The notes under the pieces: generated by a model
Told to the model about the DNA's origin: nothing
Database searches by the model: none
The model's input: only the letters and a program-made list of their open reading frames with translations
NCBI GenBank assembly: GCA_964371655.1
Contig: CAYJOD010000071.1
Span: 1 to 33,311, forward strand
Direction: 5' to 3'
Length of the DNA: 33,311 bases
Source of the DNA: CAZGSN01 sp964371655
GTDB taxonomy: Bacteria > Desulfobacterota > Binatia > HRBIN30
Position numbers and translations under genes: made by a program
Part shown: in pieces, positions 22,326 to 29,249 of the stretch
Numbering within the stretch: position 1 is the first letter of the stretch
Layout: the number at the start of each line of letters is the position of its first letter

Positions 22326-23465
22326 ATGGCCGAAGCATACATCATCGACGCCTGCCGCACGCCGCGCGGACGCAAGAAGGGGACGCTGTCCGAGGTCCAT
22401 CCAATGGATCTGTTCACCGTGCCCCTCAAGGCCATCGTCGAACGCAACGGCATCGACCCGAAAGAGGTCGACGACGTCGTCGTCGGCTGCGTGACCGAAA
22501 CCCTTGAGCAAGGGACCAACATCGCGCGTGGCGCCGTCCTGGCCGCGGGTTGGCCGGTCGACGTTCCCGGCGTCACTCTCAACCGCTTTTGCGGCTCCGG
22601 CCAGCAAGCGGTGAACTTCGCGGCGCAAGCGGTGAAGTCGGGGGCGCAGGACCTGGTTGTCGCCGGCGGCGTCGAGAGCATGACGCGGGTACCGATGGGT
22701 TCCGACATGGGACCGCTGCCGATGAGCTTGATGGAGAAGTACGACCTCGTCCCCCAAGGCCTGTCGGCGGAGATGGTCGCCGCGAAGTGGGGCTACAACC
22801 GCGAGCAAGTCAACCGCTTCGCGCTGGCGAGCCAACAGAAGGCGTGGCAGGCGATCCAGGAAGGCCGCTTCAAGAAGGGCATCGTTCCCGTCGAGTGCAC
22901 GCACAACGGCGAGAAGAAGACCTTCTCGCAAGACGAGCATGTGCGGCCGCAAACGACCCTCGAAGCTCTGATGGCGCTCAACCCATCCTTCAAGCCCGAT
23001 GGTGTGATCACCGCCGGGAATTCGAGCGGGATCGTCGACGGCGCCGCGACCGTGTTGCTGGCTTCGGAGGCCAAGGTGAAGCAGCTCAAGCTCAAACCGC
23101 GCGGCCGCATTGTCGATCAGGTCATCGTCGGCTCGGAGCCGGTGATCATGCTCACCGGGCCAATCCCGGCGACGCGCAAGATTCTTCAGCGCACGGGCTT
23201 GAAGATCGACGACATCGATTTGATTGAAATCAACGAAGCCTTCGCGCCGGTGCCGCTGTGCGTGATCCAAGAGATCGGAATGGATCCGGACAAGGTCAAC
23301 GTCAACGGCGGCGCCATCGCCTTTGGCCACCCTCTCGGCGCGACCGGTGCGATGTTGATCGGAATCCTGCTCGACGAGCTCGAACGCACCAACAAGCGCT
23401 ACGGCATGGCGACGATGTGCATCGGCATCGGCATGGGGATCACCACCATCATCGAGAAACTCTGA
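22326..23465 (+). CDS. Acetyl-CoA acyltransferase (thiolase)
   Basis: A 379-residue type II thiolase with the complete catalytic set: nucleophile Cys89 in NRFCGSG, the NEAF motif at 303-306, His335 in GHPLGATGA and Cys365 in MCIGIGMG. It catalyses thiolytic cleavage of 3-ketoacyl-CoA (or the reverse condensation), probably in beta-oxidation. An AAGGAGG site lies 5 bases before the ATG. It stands alone between a repeat element and a terminator, so it is probably monocistronic. It could serve the same lipid or steroid catabolism as the ChsH/Ltp2 operon, but it is about 11 kb away and substrate specificity is not readable. Confidence 0.92.
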   Translation: MAEAYIIDACRTPRGRKKGTLSEVHPMDLFTVPLKAIVERNGIDPKEVDDVVVGCVTETLEQGTNIARGAVLAAGWPVDVPGVTLNRFCGSGQQAVNFAAQAVKSGAQDLVVAGGVESMTRVPMGSDMGPLPMSLMEKYDLVPQGLSAEMVAAKWGYNREQVNRFALASQQKAWQAIQEGRFKKGIVPVECTHNGEKKTFSQDEHVRPQTTLEALMALNPSFKPDGVITAGNSSGIVDGAATVLLASEAKVKQLKLKPRGRIVDQVIVGSEPVIMLTGPIPATRKILQRTGLKIDDIDLIEINEAFAPVPLCVIQEIGMDPDKVNVNGGAIAFGHPLGATGAMLIGILLDELERTNKRYGMATMCIGIGMGITTIIEKL

Positions 23466-23467
23466 TG

Positions 23468-23579
23468 CGTATCTCGTGAAGCGTGAAGCGTATCTCGCTT
23501 AAGCCGGAAGGAAAAAGGGCAGCGGTCGATCCGCTGCCCTTTTCTTACGAGATACGCTTCACGAGATACGAGATACGAG
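23468..23579. repeat. Palindromic heptamer element (TATCTCG/TGAAGCG family) with terminator in its loop
   Basis: Left heptamers 23470-23497: TATCTCG, TGAAGCG, TGAAGCG, TATCTCG. Right heptamers 23548-23575: CGAGATA, CGCTTCA, CGAGATA, CGAGATA. The ~50-base loop contains a perfect GC hairpin with A and T tracts. It fills the whole gap between the convergent thiolase and patatin genes. Confidence 0.9.
23513..23543. terminator. Bidirectional intrinsic terminator
   Basis: AAAAGGGCAGCGG and CCGCTGCCCTTTT form a perfect 13-bp stem with a 5-base loop. The A and T ends give a U tract on either strand, so it can stop both the thiolase (plus) and patatin (minus) transcripts. Confidence 0.9.
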
Positions 23580-23585
23580 TAGGCC

Positions 23586-24932
23586 TTACGCGACGCTCAG
23601 ATTCCGCCGCGGCACGTCGCGCAGCAGAACGTCCGAAGCGCTTTCTTCATCGTCTTCGCGCAGGCGTTCAATGCCGGCCCGTACTTCCTTGCGCGTCATG
23701 GTCAAGCCGTAGCTCTCGAAGAGCTGCTTGATCAAGTCATAGTTCTGCTGAATCGATTCGGTCACCGAAATGTAGCCATGCTGCGCTGCGTCGAGACGCT
23801 GCCAGTACGCCATCGCACTCATCTGGAAGAAGGAGCGGTCGGTTTCCTTCGGCTCGATGACGATGATGTCGCCGTGGAAGTTCGGATCATCCTGGTATTG
23901 CCGCAGCCCGTACTGCAGGCGCGAGTGCAATAAGGTTCGGAACACCTGATTGACGACCGACAGGATTCCGCTTTCGGCGAGCATCTCGCCCTCGATCTTG
24001 TAGCCGCCGTTCTTGTCGGGAATGCGCCGCACCCGATTCGAAAACGGTCGGAACGGGTTGTAGCAAATGACCAGATCGGCTCCGTGCTCGATGGCCACAT
24101 CGATGTTCGCCGTGCGGCGCACGCCGCCGTCGACGTAATCGACACCGTTGATGCGCGCCGGCTTGTAAAACCCGGGGAGCGCGCTCGAGGCTTGCACCGC
24201 CTGCGACACCGTCACCGAGTTGTCCTCGTCGTATCCGAAGACCACGCGCTCGGCGGTGTCGAGGTTCATCGCGCTGATGTACAGCTCCTTGCCGGTGCGC
24301 CGCTGCAGCCCGCGGAAGTCGTTGGGGATGTTGTGCTTGCGGAAGTTGCGTTGCAGATAGCTCTCGATGCTGGCGTTGTCGAAGAAGCCCGAGGGCAGGT
24401 AGTCGAGCGGCATCGGAAATTTTCGCCGCTTCGCCAACGCCTCGCCGATGGGGGCCAGCACACGCTGCAGACTGTTCAGGCTCGGTTGTCGTACGGCGAT
24501 GTTCAGCGGCTCCTGCAACGAGCTCGCAAGCGTCGGCAGCTGGGTGAGCAGCTCGGCGACGCTTCCGGGCAAGAACGCCATGGCGTCGAGCGCAAACCGC
24601 GCCGGACAGGCAACGAAGTCGTACAGGTTCGGAATGTAGACATCGCCGGGCCCGAAGCGGTCGAACTGCGACGACTTCCCCTCGAGGCTCTTGAGCATCT
24701 CGGCGGGGCTGACACCTGCAGCCAGCGGCGCGGCGAGGATGGCGCCCGCACTGAGCCCGACGTAGCTGTCGAACTCGGTCGTCTTCTTGTTTACGAGGAA
24801 ATCATCGAGAGCCTTGAGCCCTCCGGCTTTGAAGGCACCACCGGTGATTGCGCCTCCCGCCAAAACCAAGGCGATCTTGGCGTGTTTCCGGCGCGTTGAT
24901 AAATCGCTCTTCTGTACGACGGTGATTCCCAT
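23586..24932 (-). CDS. Patatin-like phospholipase
   Basis: A 448-residue patatin-domain protein. Oxyanion loop LAGGAITGGAFKAG near the N-terminus; nucleophile elbow GLSAG with Ser61; the catalytic Asp of the Ser-Asp dyad in YVDGG (Asp268). The C-terminal ~170 residues are helical and charged, including SRLQYGLRQYQDDPNFHGDI and ending in an acidic REDDEESASD stretch. There is no signal peptide, so it is probably a cytosolic or membrane-associated lipid acyl hydrolase. The ATG at 24930-24932 has a GAGG site 9 bases upstream; a GTG six bases earlier is the alternative. It is convergent with the thiolase across a strong terminator and not obviously in an operon with murU, which is about 210 bp upstream. 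Confidence 0.88.
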   Translation of the reverse strand: MGITVVQKSDLSTRRKHAKIALVLAGGAITGGAFKAGGLKALDDFLVNKKTTEFDSYVGLSAGAILAAPLAAGVSPAEMLKSLEGKSSQFDRFGPGDVYIPNLYDFVACPARFALDAMAFLPGSVAELLTQLPTLASSLQEPLNIAVRQPSLNSLQRVLAPIGEALAKRRKFPMPLDYLPSGFFDNASIESYLQRNFRKHNIPNDFRGLQRRTGKELYISAMNLDTAERVVFGYDEDNSVTVSQAVQASSALPGFYKPARINGVDYVDGGVRRTANIDVAIEHGADLVICYNPFRPFSNRVRRIPDKNGGYKIEGEMLAESGILSVVNQVFRTLLHSRLQYGLRQYQDDPNFHGDIIVIEPKETDRSFFQMSAMAYWQRLDAAQHGYISVTESIQQNYDLIKQLFESYGLTMTRKEVRAGIERLREDDEESASDVLLRDVPRRNLSVA

Positions 24933-25002
24933 CGGCACCCGCCTCTTCGTCTACCCTCTTGGCTCTACCGGCTTTTGACACACCATGTCAAGGAGGTTTT
25001 CT

Positions 25003-25153
25003 GGTGTGACGGCACGCCGGTGTGCCGGTACGTCGGTGAGTCGGAGGGCGCGCTCACACCTAGGCCCACTCGCATGCACAGCGGCGTGCCCGCCCACCGG
25101 TACACCGGCGTACCGGCACACTGGGCACCGGCGCACCGGTTCACCGGTGCACC
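25003..25153. repeat. Palindromic tandem-unit element, 8-bp units (GGTACACC family)
   Basis: Left 8-mers from 25003: GGTGTGAC, GGCACGCC, GGTGTGCC, GGTACGTC, GGTGAGTC. Right arm 25099-25153: GGTACACC, GGCGTACC, GGCACACT, a 7-base unit, GGCGCACC, GGTTCACC, GGTGCACC. The right arm runs into the coding end of murU and provides its last codons and stop. Confidence 0.85.
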
Positions 25154-25857
25154 ATGGCGCTGATCTCGGCCCGGCCCGCCTCCAAGTCGGCAGGGGTGTC
25201 GAGAACACGCCAATAGCGGCGGTGCACGAAACCGAAGAGCGGCTCACCGGCGGCAAGCAAGCGCGGGTAGGTGTCGCGTGTGATGCTGAAGATTCCCGAG
25301 TCCAGGTAGGAGAACACGCGCGGCTCCAGAATCATGACTCCGGCATACAGACAACGTTGCAGCGCCGTGCTCATCGGCTCGCCGTGGCCGAGGATGCGGC
25401 GCAAGCACCCGTGCGCGTCGATGCACACGTCGTCACGCCGCACTGCGTCAGAATCGGGCCGTACCACCATGGTCGCCAAGGCGCCGTGCTGCACATGAAA
25501 CGCGATCACGTCGGCGAGACGGATGTCGATGAACGTGTCGGCGTTGAGCACCACGAAACGATCGCCGTCCAGATGCGCGCGCGCCGCAGCGATGCCGCCA
25601 CCGGTGTCGAGAATCGGATCTTCGTGCGAGTAGGTGATGCGCACCCCGAGCTCGCGACCGTCGCCCAAACGCGCCCGGATCTGATCGCCGAGGTGGTGCA
25701 GGTTGATCACCGCTTCGCCAATCCCCGCCTCGCGCAGCAGGCGCAAGGCGAAGGCGATCATCGGCTGCCCCGCCACATCGATGAGCGGCTTCGGAACCGT
25801 ATCGGTAAGCGGCCGCAGGCGAGTGCCGAAGCCGGCGGCGAGGATCATGGCTTTCAT
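25141..25857 (-). CDS. murU: MurU-like N-acetylmuramate-1-phosphate uridylyltransferase
   Basis: A 238-residue nucleotidyltransferase with the signature MILAAGFGTRLRPLTDTVPKPL at the N-terminus, then GGGIAAA and LNADTFIDI (metal-binding Asp). Length and sequence fit MurU, which makes UDP-MurNAc from MurNAc-1-phosphate in peptidoglycan recycling. The adjacent upstream amgK-like kinase makes this assignment much more likely than a mannose-1-phosphate guanylyltransferase. The start is the ATG at 25857 (MKAMILAAG); the ATG three codons in has a better-spaced GAGG. The last four codons (MVHR-stop) lie within the 8-mer repeat element. Confidence 0.85.
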   Translation of the reverse strand: MKAMILAAGFGTRLRPLTDTVPKPLIDVAGQPMIAFALRLLREAGIGEAVINLHHLGDQIRARLGDGRELGVRITYSHEDPILDTGGGIAAARAHLDGDRFVVLNADTFIDIRLADVIAFHVQHGALATMVVRPDSDAVRRDDVCIDAHGCLRRILGHGEPMSTALQRCLYAGVMILEPRVFSYLDSGIFSITRDTYPRLLAAGEPLFGFVHRRYWRVLDTPADLEAGRAEISAMVHR

Positions 25858-25860
25858 CCT

Positions 25861-25963
25861 CGTATCTCGTATCTCGTATCTCGTATCTCGTCCAAACCTC
25901 GCCTTCCCACTGCCACTGCGTACATGTGCATCGAAATACGCTTCACGAGATACGAGATACGCG
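25861..25963. repeat. Palindromic heptamer element (TATCTCG family) between amgK and murU
   Basis: Four exact tandem TATCTCG units at 25863-25890; inverted CGAGATA units at 25946-25959. The loop is about 55 bases. It separates two genes of one presumed operon, and its left edge forms the sequence immediately before the murU start codon. Confidence 0.9.
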
Positions 25964-25969
25964 TTCCCT

Positions 25970-27070
25970 TCATGCCAGATACCTCTCCAGCACCGCCGCC
26001 ATTTCGCGATGCTCGGGAAAGCGCTGCAGCAGGCGCCGCACCTGCCGCAGCGTCGAGGGCATGTAGCGCATGTACCCCGGCTTCCCCTTGACCAGATCGA
26101 GGTAATAGAAGCGCCCGACCACCTTCAGCGCCTTCTGCAGGGCGCACAGGAAGTAGAGGTCGTCGAATTCCTTGCGATCGAGGTGCAGCTCGGCACGCTC
26201 GTTCCAATGTGAGAAATAGTAGTCGAGCAATTGCTCCTCGAGGCGCGGACGAATCACCTGGGGCGTGTCGCGGTCGCCGAGCAGTGTCGCCAGGTCGTAG
26301 GCGGCCGGCGCCAAGAGAGCATCCTGAAAGTCGATGACGCGGATCTCGTCTCCCTGCACGAATAAATTCCAGCTGTGATAGTCGCGATGGTTGAGGAAAC
26401 GCGGCTGCGCATCGAGGCGTTTCGCCATGGCCGCGAAATGCGCGCGCAACAACGTCGCGTCGCGCTCGGGCAGCGGCTGCGACCGGCGCTTCTCGATACC
26501 GAACTCGATGAAGTGCTCGAACTCCCACACGAACAGACGCTCGTCGAAGGCTTGCTGAAACGCGATGCACGAATCGTCGCGGCGGCGCGTGCCCTCGATC
26601 TGAATGCGCAACAGCTGGTCGATGGCGCGCCGATAGAGCTCGATCACACGCGCCTCATCCGCCCCCTGCACGGCGTCCCACAACGCGGTGTCGCCAACGT
26701 CTTCCAACAGCAACACGCCGCGCTCGGCCGCGTCGACGTAGACTTCCGGCACACTCACGCCGAGGCCGACGAGGAAGCGATGCACGTTGAGATACGGCAG
26801 CTCGCGCGGCGCTTCCTTGAAGACGGCAAGCTCGTCAGAGGACATCGCAATGCCGCGGTCGGCAAGAATCATAACGACCGCGGTCGCCGGCACGCCGGTG
26901 CCTGTCAGCCGTAAGCGCGCATAGCGACGCGTCGACGCATCCCCCGCCAGGGGCACGACCGCAGCGACCCCGGCGTCGCCGCCAAAGCGCGCCCGTACCA
27001 GCTCACCGAACAACGATTCGAGATTCGTCACCACGCGGGTCGGGGTACCAGTGGGATCGGCCGATGTCAA
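25970..27070 (-). CDS. amgK: AmgK-like N-acetylmuramate/N-acetylglucosamine 1-kinase
   Basis: A 366-residue aminoglycoside-phosphotransferase-fold kinase. Visible: a nucleotide-binding N-lobe (LAGDASTRRYARLRL), LLEDVGD, the catalytic loop HRDYHSWN (His228, Asp230, Asn235) and the metal-binding IDFQDA (Asp247). AmgK phosphorylates MurNAc at C1, feeding MurU. Together they bypass de novo, fosfomycin-sensitive UDP-MurNAc synthesis. The order amgK-murU on one strand is the standard one. The start is uncertain: a TTG at 27070 gives the full length, while GTG codons at 27034 or 27031 (MVTNLESL) are also reasonable. Confidence 0.85.
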   Translation of the reverse strand: MTSADPTGTPTRVVTNLESLFGELVRARFGGDAGVAAVVPLAGDASTRRYARLRLTGTGVPATAVVMILADRGIAMSSDELAVFKEAPRELPYLNVHRFLVGLGVSVPEVYVDAAERGVLLLEDVGDTALWDAVQGADEARVIELYRRAIDQLLRIQIEGTRRRDDSCIAFQQAFDERLFVWEFEHFIEFGIEKRRSQPLPERDATLLRAHFAAMAKRLDAQPRFLNHRDYHSWNLFVQGDEIRVIDFQDALLAPAAYDLATLLGDRDTPQVIRPRLEEQLLDYYFSHWNERAELHLDRKEFDDLYFLCALQKALKVVGRFYYLDLVKGKPGYMRYMPSTLRQVRRLLQRFPEHREMAAVLERYLA

Positions 27071-27131
27071 AATTCAGGGCTCCGGAGACCGGCGTTAGGC
27101 CAACGCGAAGAACCGGAGAGCAGGAAGGCTC

Positions 27132-27273
27132 GACGTCTCAACCTGAGCTGCAAATGAATCTCGCGCGAAGACGCCAAAGAAGACAATGCCGTTTCCGAAA
27201 GCTCTCGGAAATCAGTGGATCAACGAGGAAGGGTTTGTGCCCTTTGCGACTTGGCGTCTTGGCGCGAGAAATT
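27132..27273. repeat. Palindromic dispersed element, copy 2 (TCTCGCGCAAAGACGCC family)
   Basis: Shares with 16216-16384 the entry GACGTCTCAACC, the left arm TCTCGCGCGAAGACGCC with GACAATGC, and an inverted right arm CCTTTGCGACTTGGCGTC...GGCGCGAGAA. The centres differ. It lies in the 350-bp gap upstream of amgK; the remainder of that gap (27274-27420) shows nothing recognisable. Confidence 0.8.
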
Positions 27274-27420
27274 CCTTCCACGTCAAGGTTGGTCACTGGG
27301 CCTTGTATCCCTTCTTCGTGACCTTCGTGATTGAGATTCCGGGGCTCCCGTCATCTTCCGCGAGATCCGGATGTCTGAAGTTGGTCGGCGGCGACAGCGG
27401 TCGATCTTGATTCGATCGAA

Positions 27421-27702
27421 TCAAGCCGCGCGTGCTTCTACCGCAACGCGAACGCGCTTACCGGCACGCGCGAGCATGTTGATGAGCTTGTCGATGCTGA
27501 AGCGATCAATCTCGCCCTTCATGAGATTGCTGATGCGCGGCTGCGTTTCACCGAAGAAGCGCGCTGCCGTGGCCTGTGTCCAGCCGCGATCGCGAATGTG
27601 TTTGCGCAGGTCCAACATGAGATCCGCTCGAATCTTGAGATTCTCGGCTTCGACACCGCGGAACCCGACGTCGGCAAAAACGTTGTCGCTACCCTCGATT
27701 AT
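27421..27702 (-). CDS. HigA-like XRE antitoxin lacking a normal start codon
   Basis: A 93-residue HTH antitoxin from the family-predicted first residue: IEGSDNVFADVGF, then the helix-turn-helix GWTQATAARFFGETQPRISNLMKG and the tail FSIDKLINMLARAGKRVRVAV. Relatives begin MIEGSDNVFADLGF. Here the codon at that place is ATA (27700-27702), preceded by an AGGAAG site 8 bases upstream; no ATG, GTG or TTG exists in frame until the ATG at 27618, which would remove the first 28 residues. A single G-to-A change explains it. The reading overlaps the toxin end by 14 bp. It should neutralise HigB and repress the operon if it is translated. Confidence 0.7.
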   Translation of the reverse strand: MIEGSDNVFADVGFRGVEAENLKIRADLMLDLRKHIRDRGWTQATAARFFGETQPRISNLMKGEIDRFSIDKLINMLARAGKRVRVAVEARAA

Positions 27703-28057
27703 GCGCCGCTCTTCCTGGCCGCGGAGGTGCTTGGCGGAGCTCTTGCGCGGTCTTGTAGCGCTGGCGTCCGATTTCGATGTCGCGCTTGCTCGTGGCCTGC
27801 GATTTCTTTTCGAAAGCGTGGAGTACATAAACGGTCTCCTCAAATTTCGCGACATAAAAGACGCGATGAGAACCATTGGTTCGAATACGGATCTCGTGCA
27901 CACCGGCACCAACACTCGGCATGGGCCTGACGTCGCTAGCTGCCTCACCCCGCTGTACAGCCCGCAACTCGAATCCACCCCGACGTCGCGCAGCGCGTGG
28001 GAATCGGCGCAGATCCGCGCGCGATGAACCAACCCAAACAACCCGCTTCTCGTCCAT
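27689..28057 (-). CDS. HigB/RelE-like (Gp49 family) toxin
   Basis: A 122-residue protein of the phage-derived Gp49-like/HigB toxin family: RVVWVGSSRADLRRFPRAARRRGGFELRAVQRG, then SVGAGVHEIRIRTNGSHRVFYVAKFEETVYVLHAFEKKSQ. These toxins are ribosome-dependent or related mRNA interferases. Toxin-first order with the HTH antitoxin downstream is typical of higBA. The ATG is at 28055-28057. The last ~20 residues, rich in Pro and Arg, extend beyond the usual end and overlap the antitoxin N-terminus in another frame. Confidence 0.82.
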   Translation of the reverse strand: MDEKRVVWVGSSRADLRRFPRAARRRGGFELRAVQRGEAASDVRPMPSVGAGVHEIRIRTNGSHRVFYVAKFEETVYVLHAFEKKSQATSKRDIEIGRQRYKTAQELRQAPPRPGRAAHNRG

Positions 28058-28065
28058 GGGCGCTA

Positions 28066-28084
28066 TGCCAGATTAGGTATGGCA
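28066..28084. promoter_or_regulatory. Possible HigA operator
   Basis: TGCCA-(9 bases)-TGGCA inverted repeat starting 8 bp upstream of the higB start, where an autoregulatory operator of the module would be expected. The half-sites are short, so this is only a candidate. Confidence 0.35.
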
Positions 28085-28240
28085 GGATACGGGCAGCCGA
28101 GCAACGCTCGCCACAAAACCGTGCTCACGCGACGGCGCGAGCGACGCAAGCATCCCCGGAAGCGTTCACCCGCTGACCGCTTGCTTACGCGCGCGCCTTT
28201 GACATGAGGGAACTGAAACTGCCAAACACCGCCCGCCCGG

Positions 28241-28906
28241 TTAGCATCCTGCCAAGAAGTGGTTGACGCACTTCTGCACTTCGTCCAAACCCACGCGTCC
28301 GTCGCCGCTCACGTCGGCGTTCGGGCATGTACACACGTCGGCGCCACTATAGGCCGACATGCACTTCCGCACTTCCGCGATCGTTACGTGCCCGTCCCGG
28401 TTGCAGTCCCCGGCGCAGGTCAGCGCGCCGGTTACCGTCAAGGTACCTTCCAGCCCCGATACGCAGGCTTGATCAGCATTGCCGTATCCGACCATGCACG
28501 TGTCTTCCGGACAGGCCCCCGGCGCCACACGGAGCTGCGTGGAGCCAGGTCGGCAGCCCGTCACCGCCAGCTTCGCAATCGCTCGTGGTGCGCCCCCGAC
28601 GGGCACAGGACACGCAATCCCGATACAGACAGCACCAGGCCGCGTCTTCGCCTGCCACTCGCATGCCGTTGGCAGATCCTCCGGCCGCTGCGCCGCGACG
28701 CGCGCGTACTTCGGATCGTAGACCAAGCCGACGACTAAGCCGTTCACGTTGGTCCCGTAGCTCGATACCGCCAGCGTCGGCGCCGGCGGCCACCCGATAA
28801 TGGCCGTGGTACTCCCCACTCGCACACTTACCGTGTCTGCTGCCAGGCCAGAGCCCATGGCCAGCAGCAGCACGCCAATCATCAGACCTCTCATCAGACC
28901 TCTCAT
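28241..28906 (-). CDS. Small secreted protein with C-terminal EF-hand/dockerin-like repeats
   Basis: A 221-residue exported protein. Signal peptide LMIGVLLLAMGSGLAA near residues 8-23; a cohesin-like or beta-sandwich region (TVSVRVGSTTAIIGW, VNGLVVGLVYDPKYARV, TCMVGYGNADQACVSGLEGTLTV) in which an early NGLVVGLVYDP strand recalls cohesin folds; then two EF-hand-like loops, CAGDCNRDGHVTIAEV and NADVSGDGRVGLDEV, with many Cys. The terminal module matches that of the 1199-residue hydrolase. The first codons include a 12-bp tandem duplication (ATGAGAGGTCTG twice), giving two possible starts; a GAGGG site favours the first ATG. No partner is encoded nearby. Function unknown; extracellular calcium-stabilised protein. 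Confidence 0.75.
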   Translation of the reverse strand: MRGLMRGLMIGVLLLAMGSGLAADTVSVRVGSTTAIIGWPPAPTLAVSSYGTNVNGLVVGLVYDPKYARVAAQRPEDLPTACEWQAKTRPGAVCIGIACPVPVGGAPRAIAKLAVTGCRPGSTQLRVAPGACPEDTCMVGYGNADQACVSGLEGTLTVTGALTCAGDCNRDGHVTIAEVRKCMSAYSGADVCTCPNADVSGDGRVGLDEVQKCVNHFLAGC

Positions 28907-29000
28907 CGAGAGCCCTCGACATCATGCTAGGGCGCCTTTCTTGTGTCCGTCAATCCGGGGTCGGTTCGGGTGGTGGGTCAATTTGATGCTTTTGCCCGAT

Positions 29001-29116
29001 GTCATCCCGAGCGGAGCGAGGATCTGACAGCGTTTGCCCTCACGCCGCTGCAGAAGATTCCTCGCCACGGAAGTGCGATGGCCCTTCGACGGGGCTCAGG
29101 ACAGGCTCGGAATGAC
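29001..29116. repeat. Dispersed palindromic element (GTCATCCCGAGC family)
   Basis: GTCATCCCGAGCGGAGCGAGGA at the left and an inverted AAGATTCCTCGCCACGG...GGCTCGGAATGAC at the right. It lies in the 343-bp gap upstream of the membrane protein gene; no other feature was seen in this gap. Confidence 0.75.
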
Positions 29117-29249
29117 AATCAAACCCACTACCTTGGTTCGCACTCAGGGCAGGTGAACCGCGGCTCCTGCCAAGGCCGACGCGATCATCCCAACGCGAAG
29201 GCAGCTCGCGTTGACCTGCTCTACGCTCGCGGATAGGTAGCAGCGCACC

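Noticed and set aside
22263..23330. 355-codon minus-strand frame opposite the thiolase
   Set aside because: The thiolase on the plus strand has every catalytic motif; the antisense translation has no family features.
27034..27070. Promoter with TTGACA at 27065-27070 (minus strand)
   Set aside because: No acceptable -10 hexamer at 16-18 bp spacing; the same bases may be the TTG start of amgK.
27870..27900. tRNA T-arm-like GGTTCGAATAC sequence
   Set aside because: It lies inside the HigB toxin gene and no cloverleaf can be formed around it.
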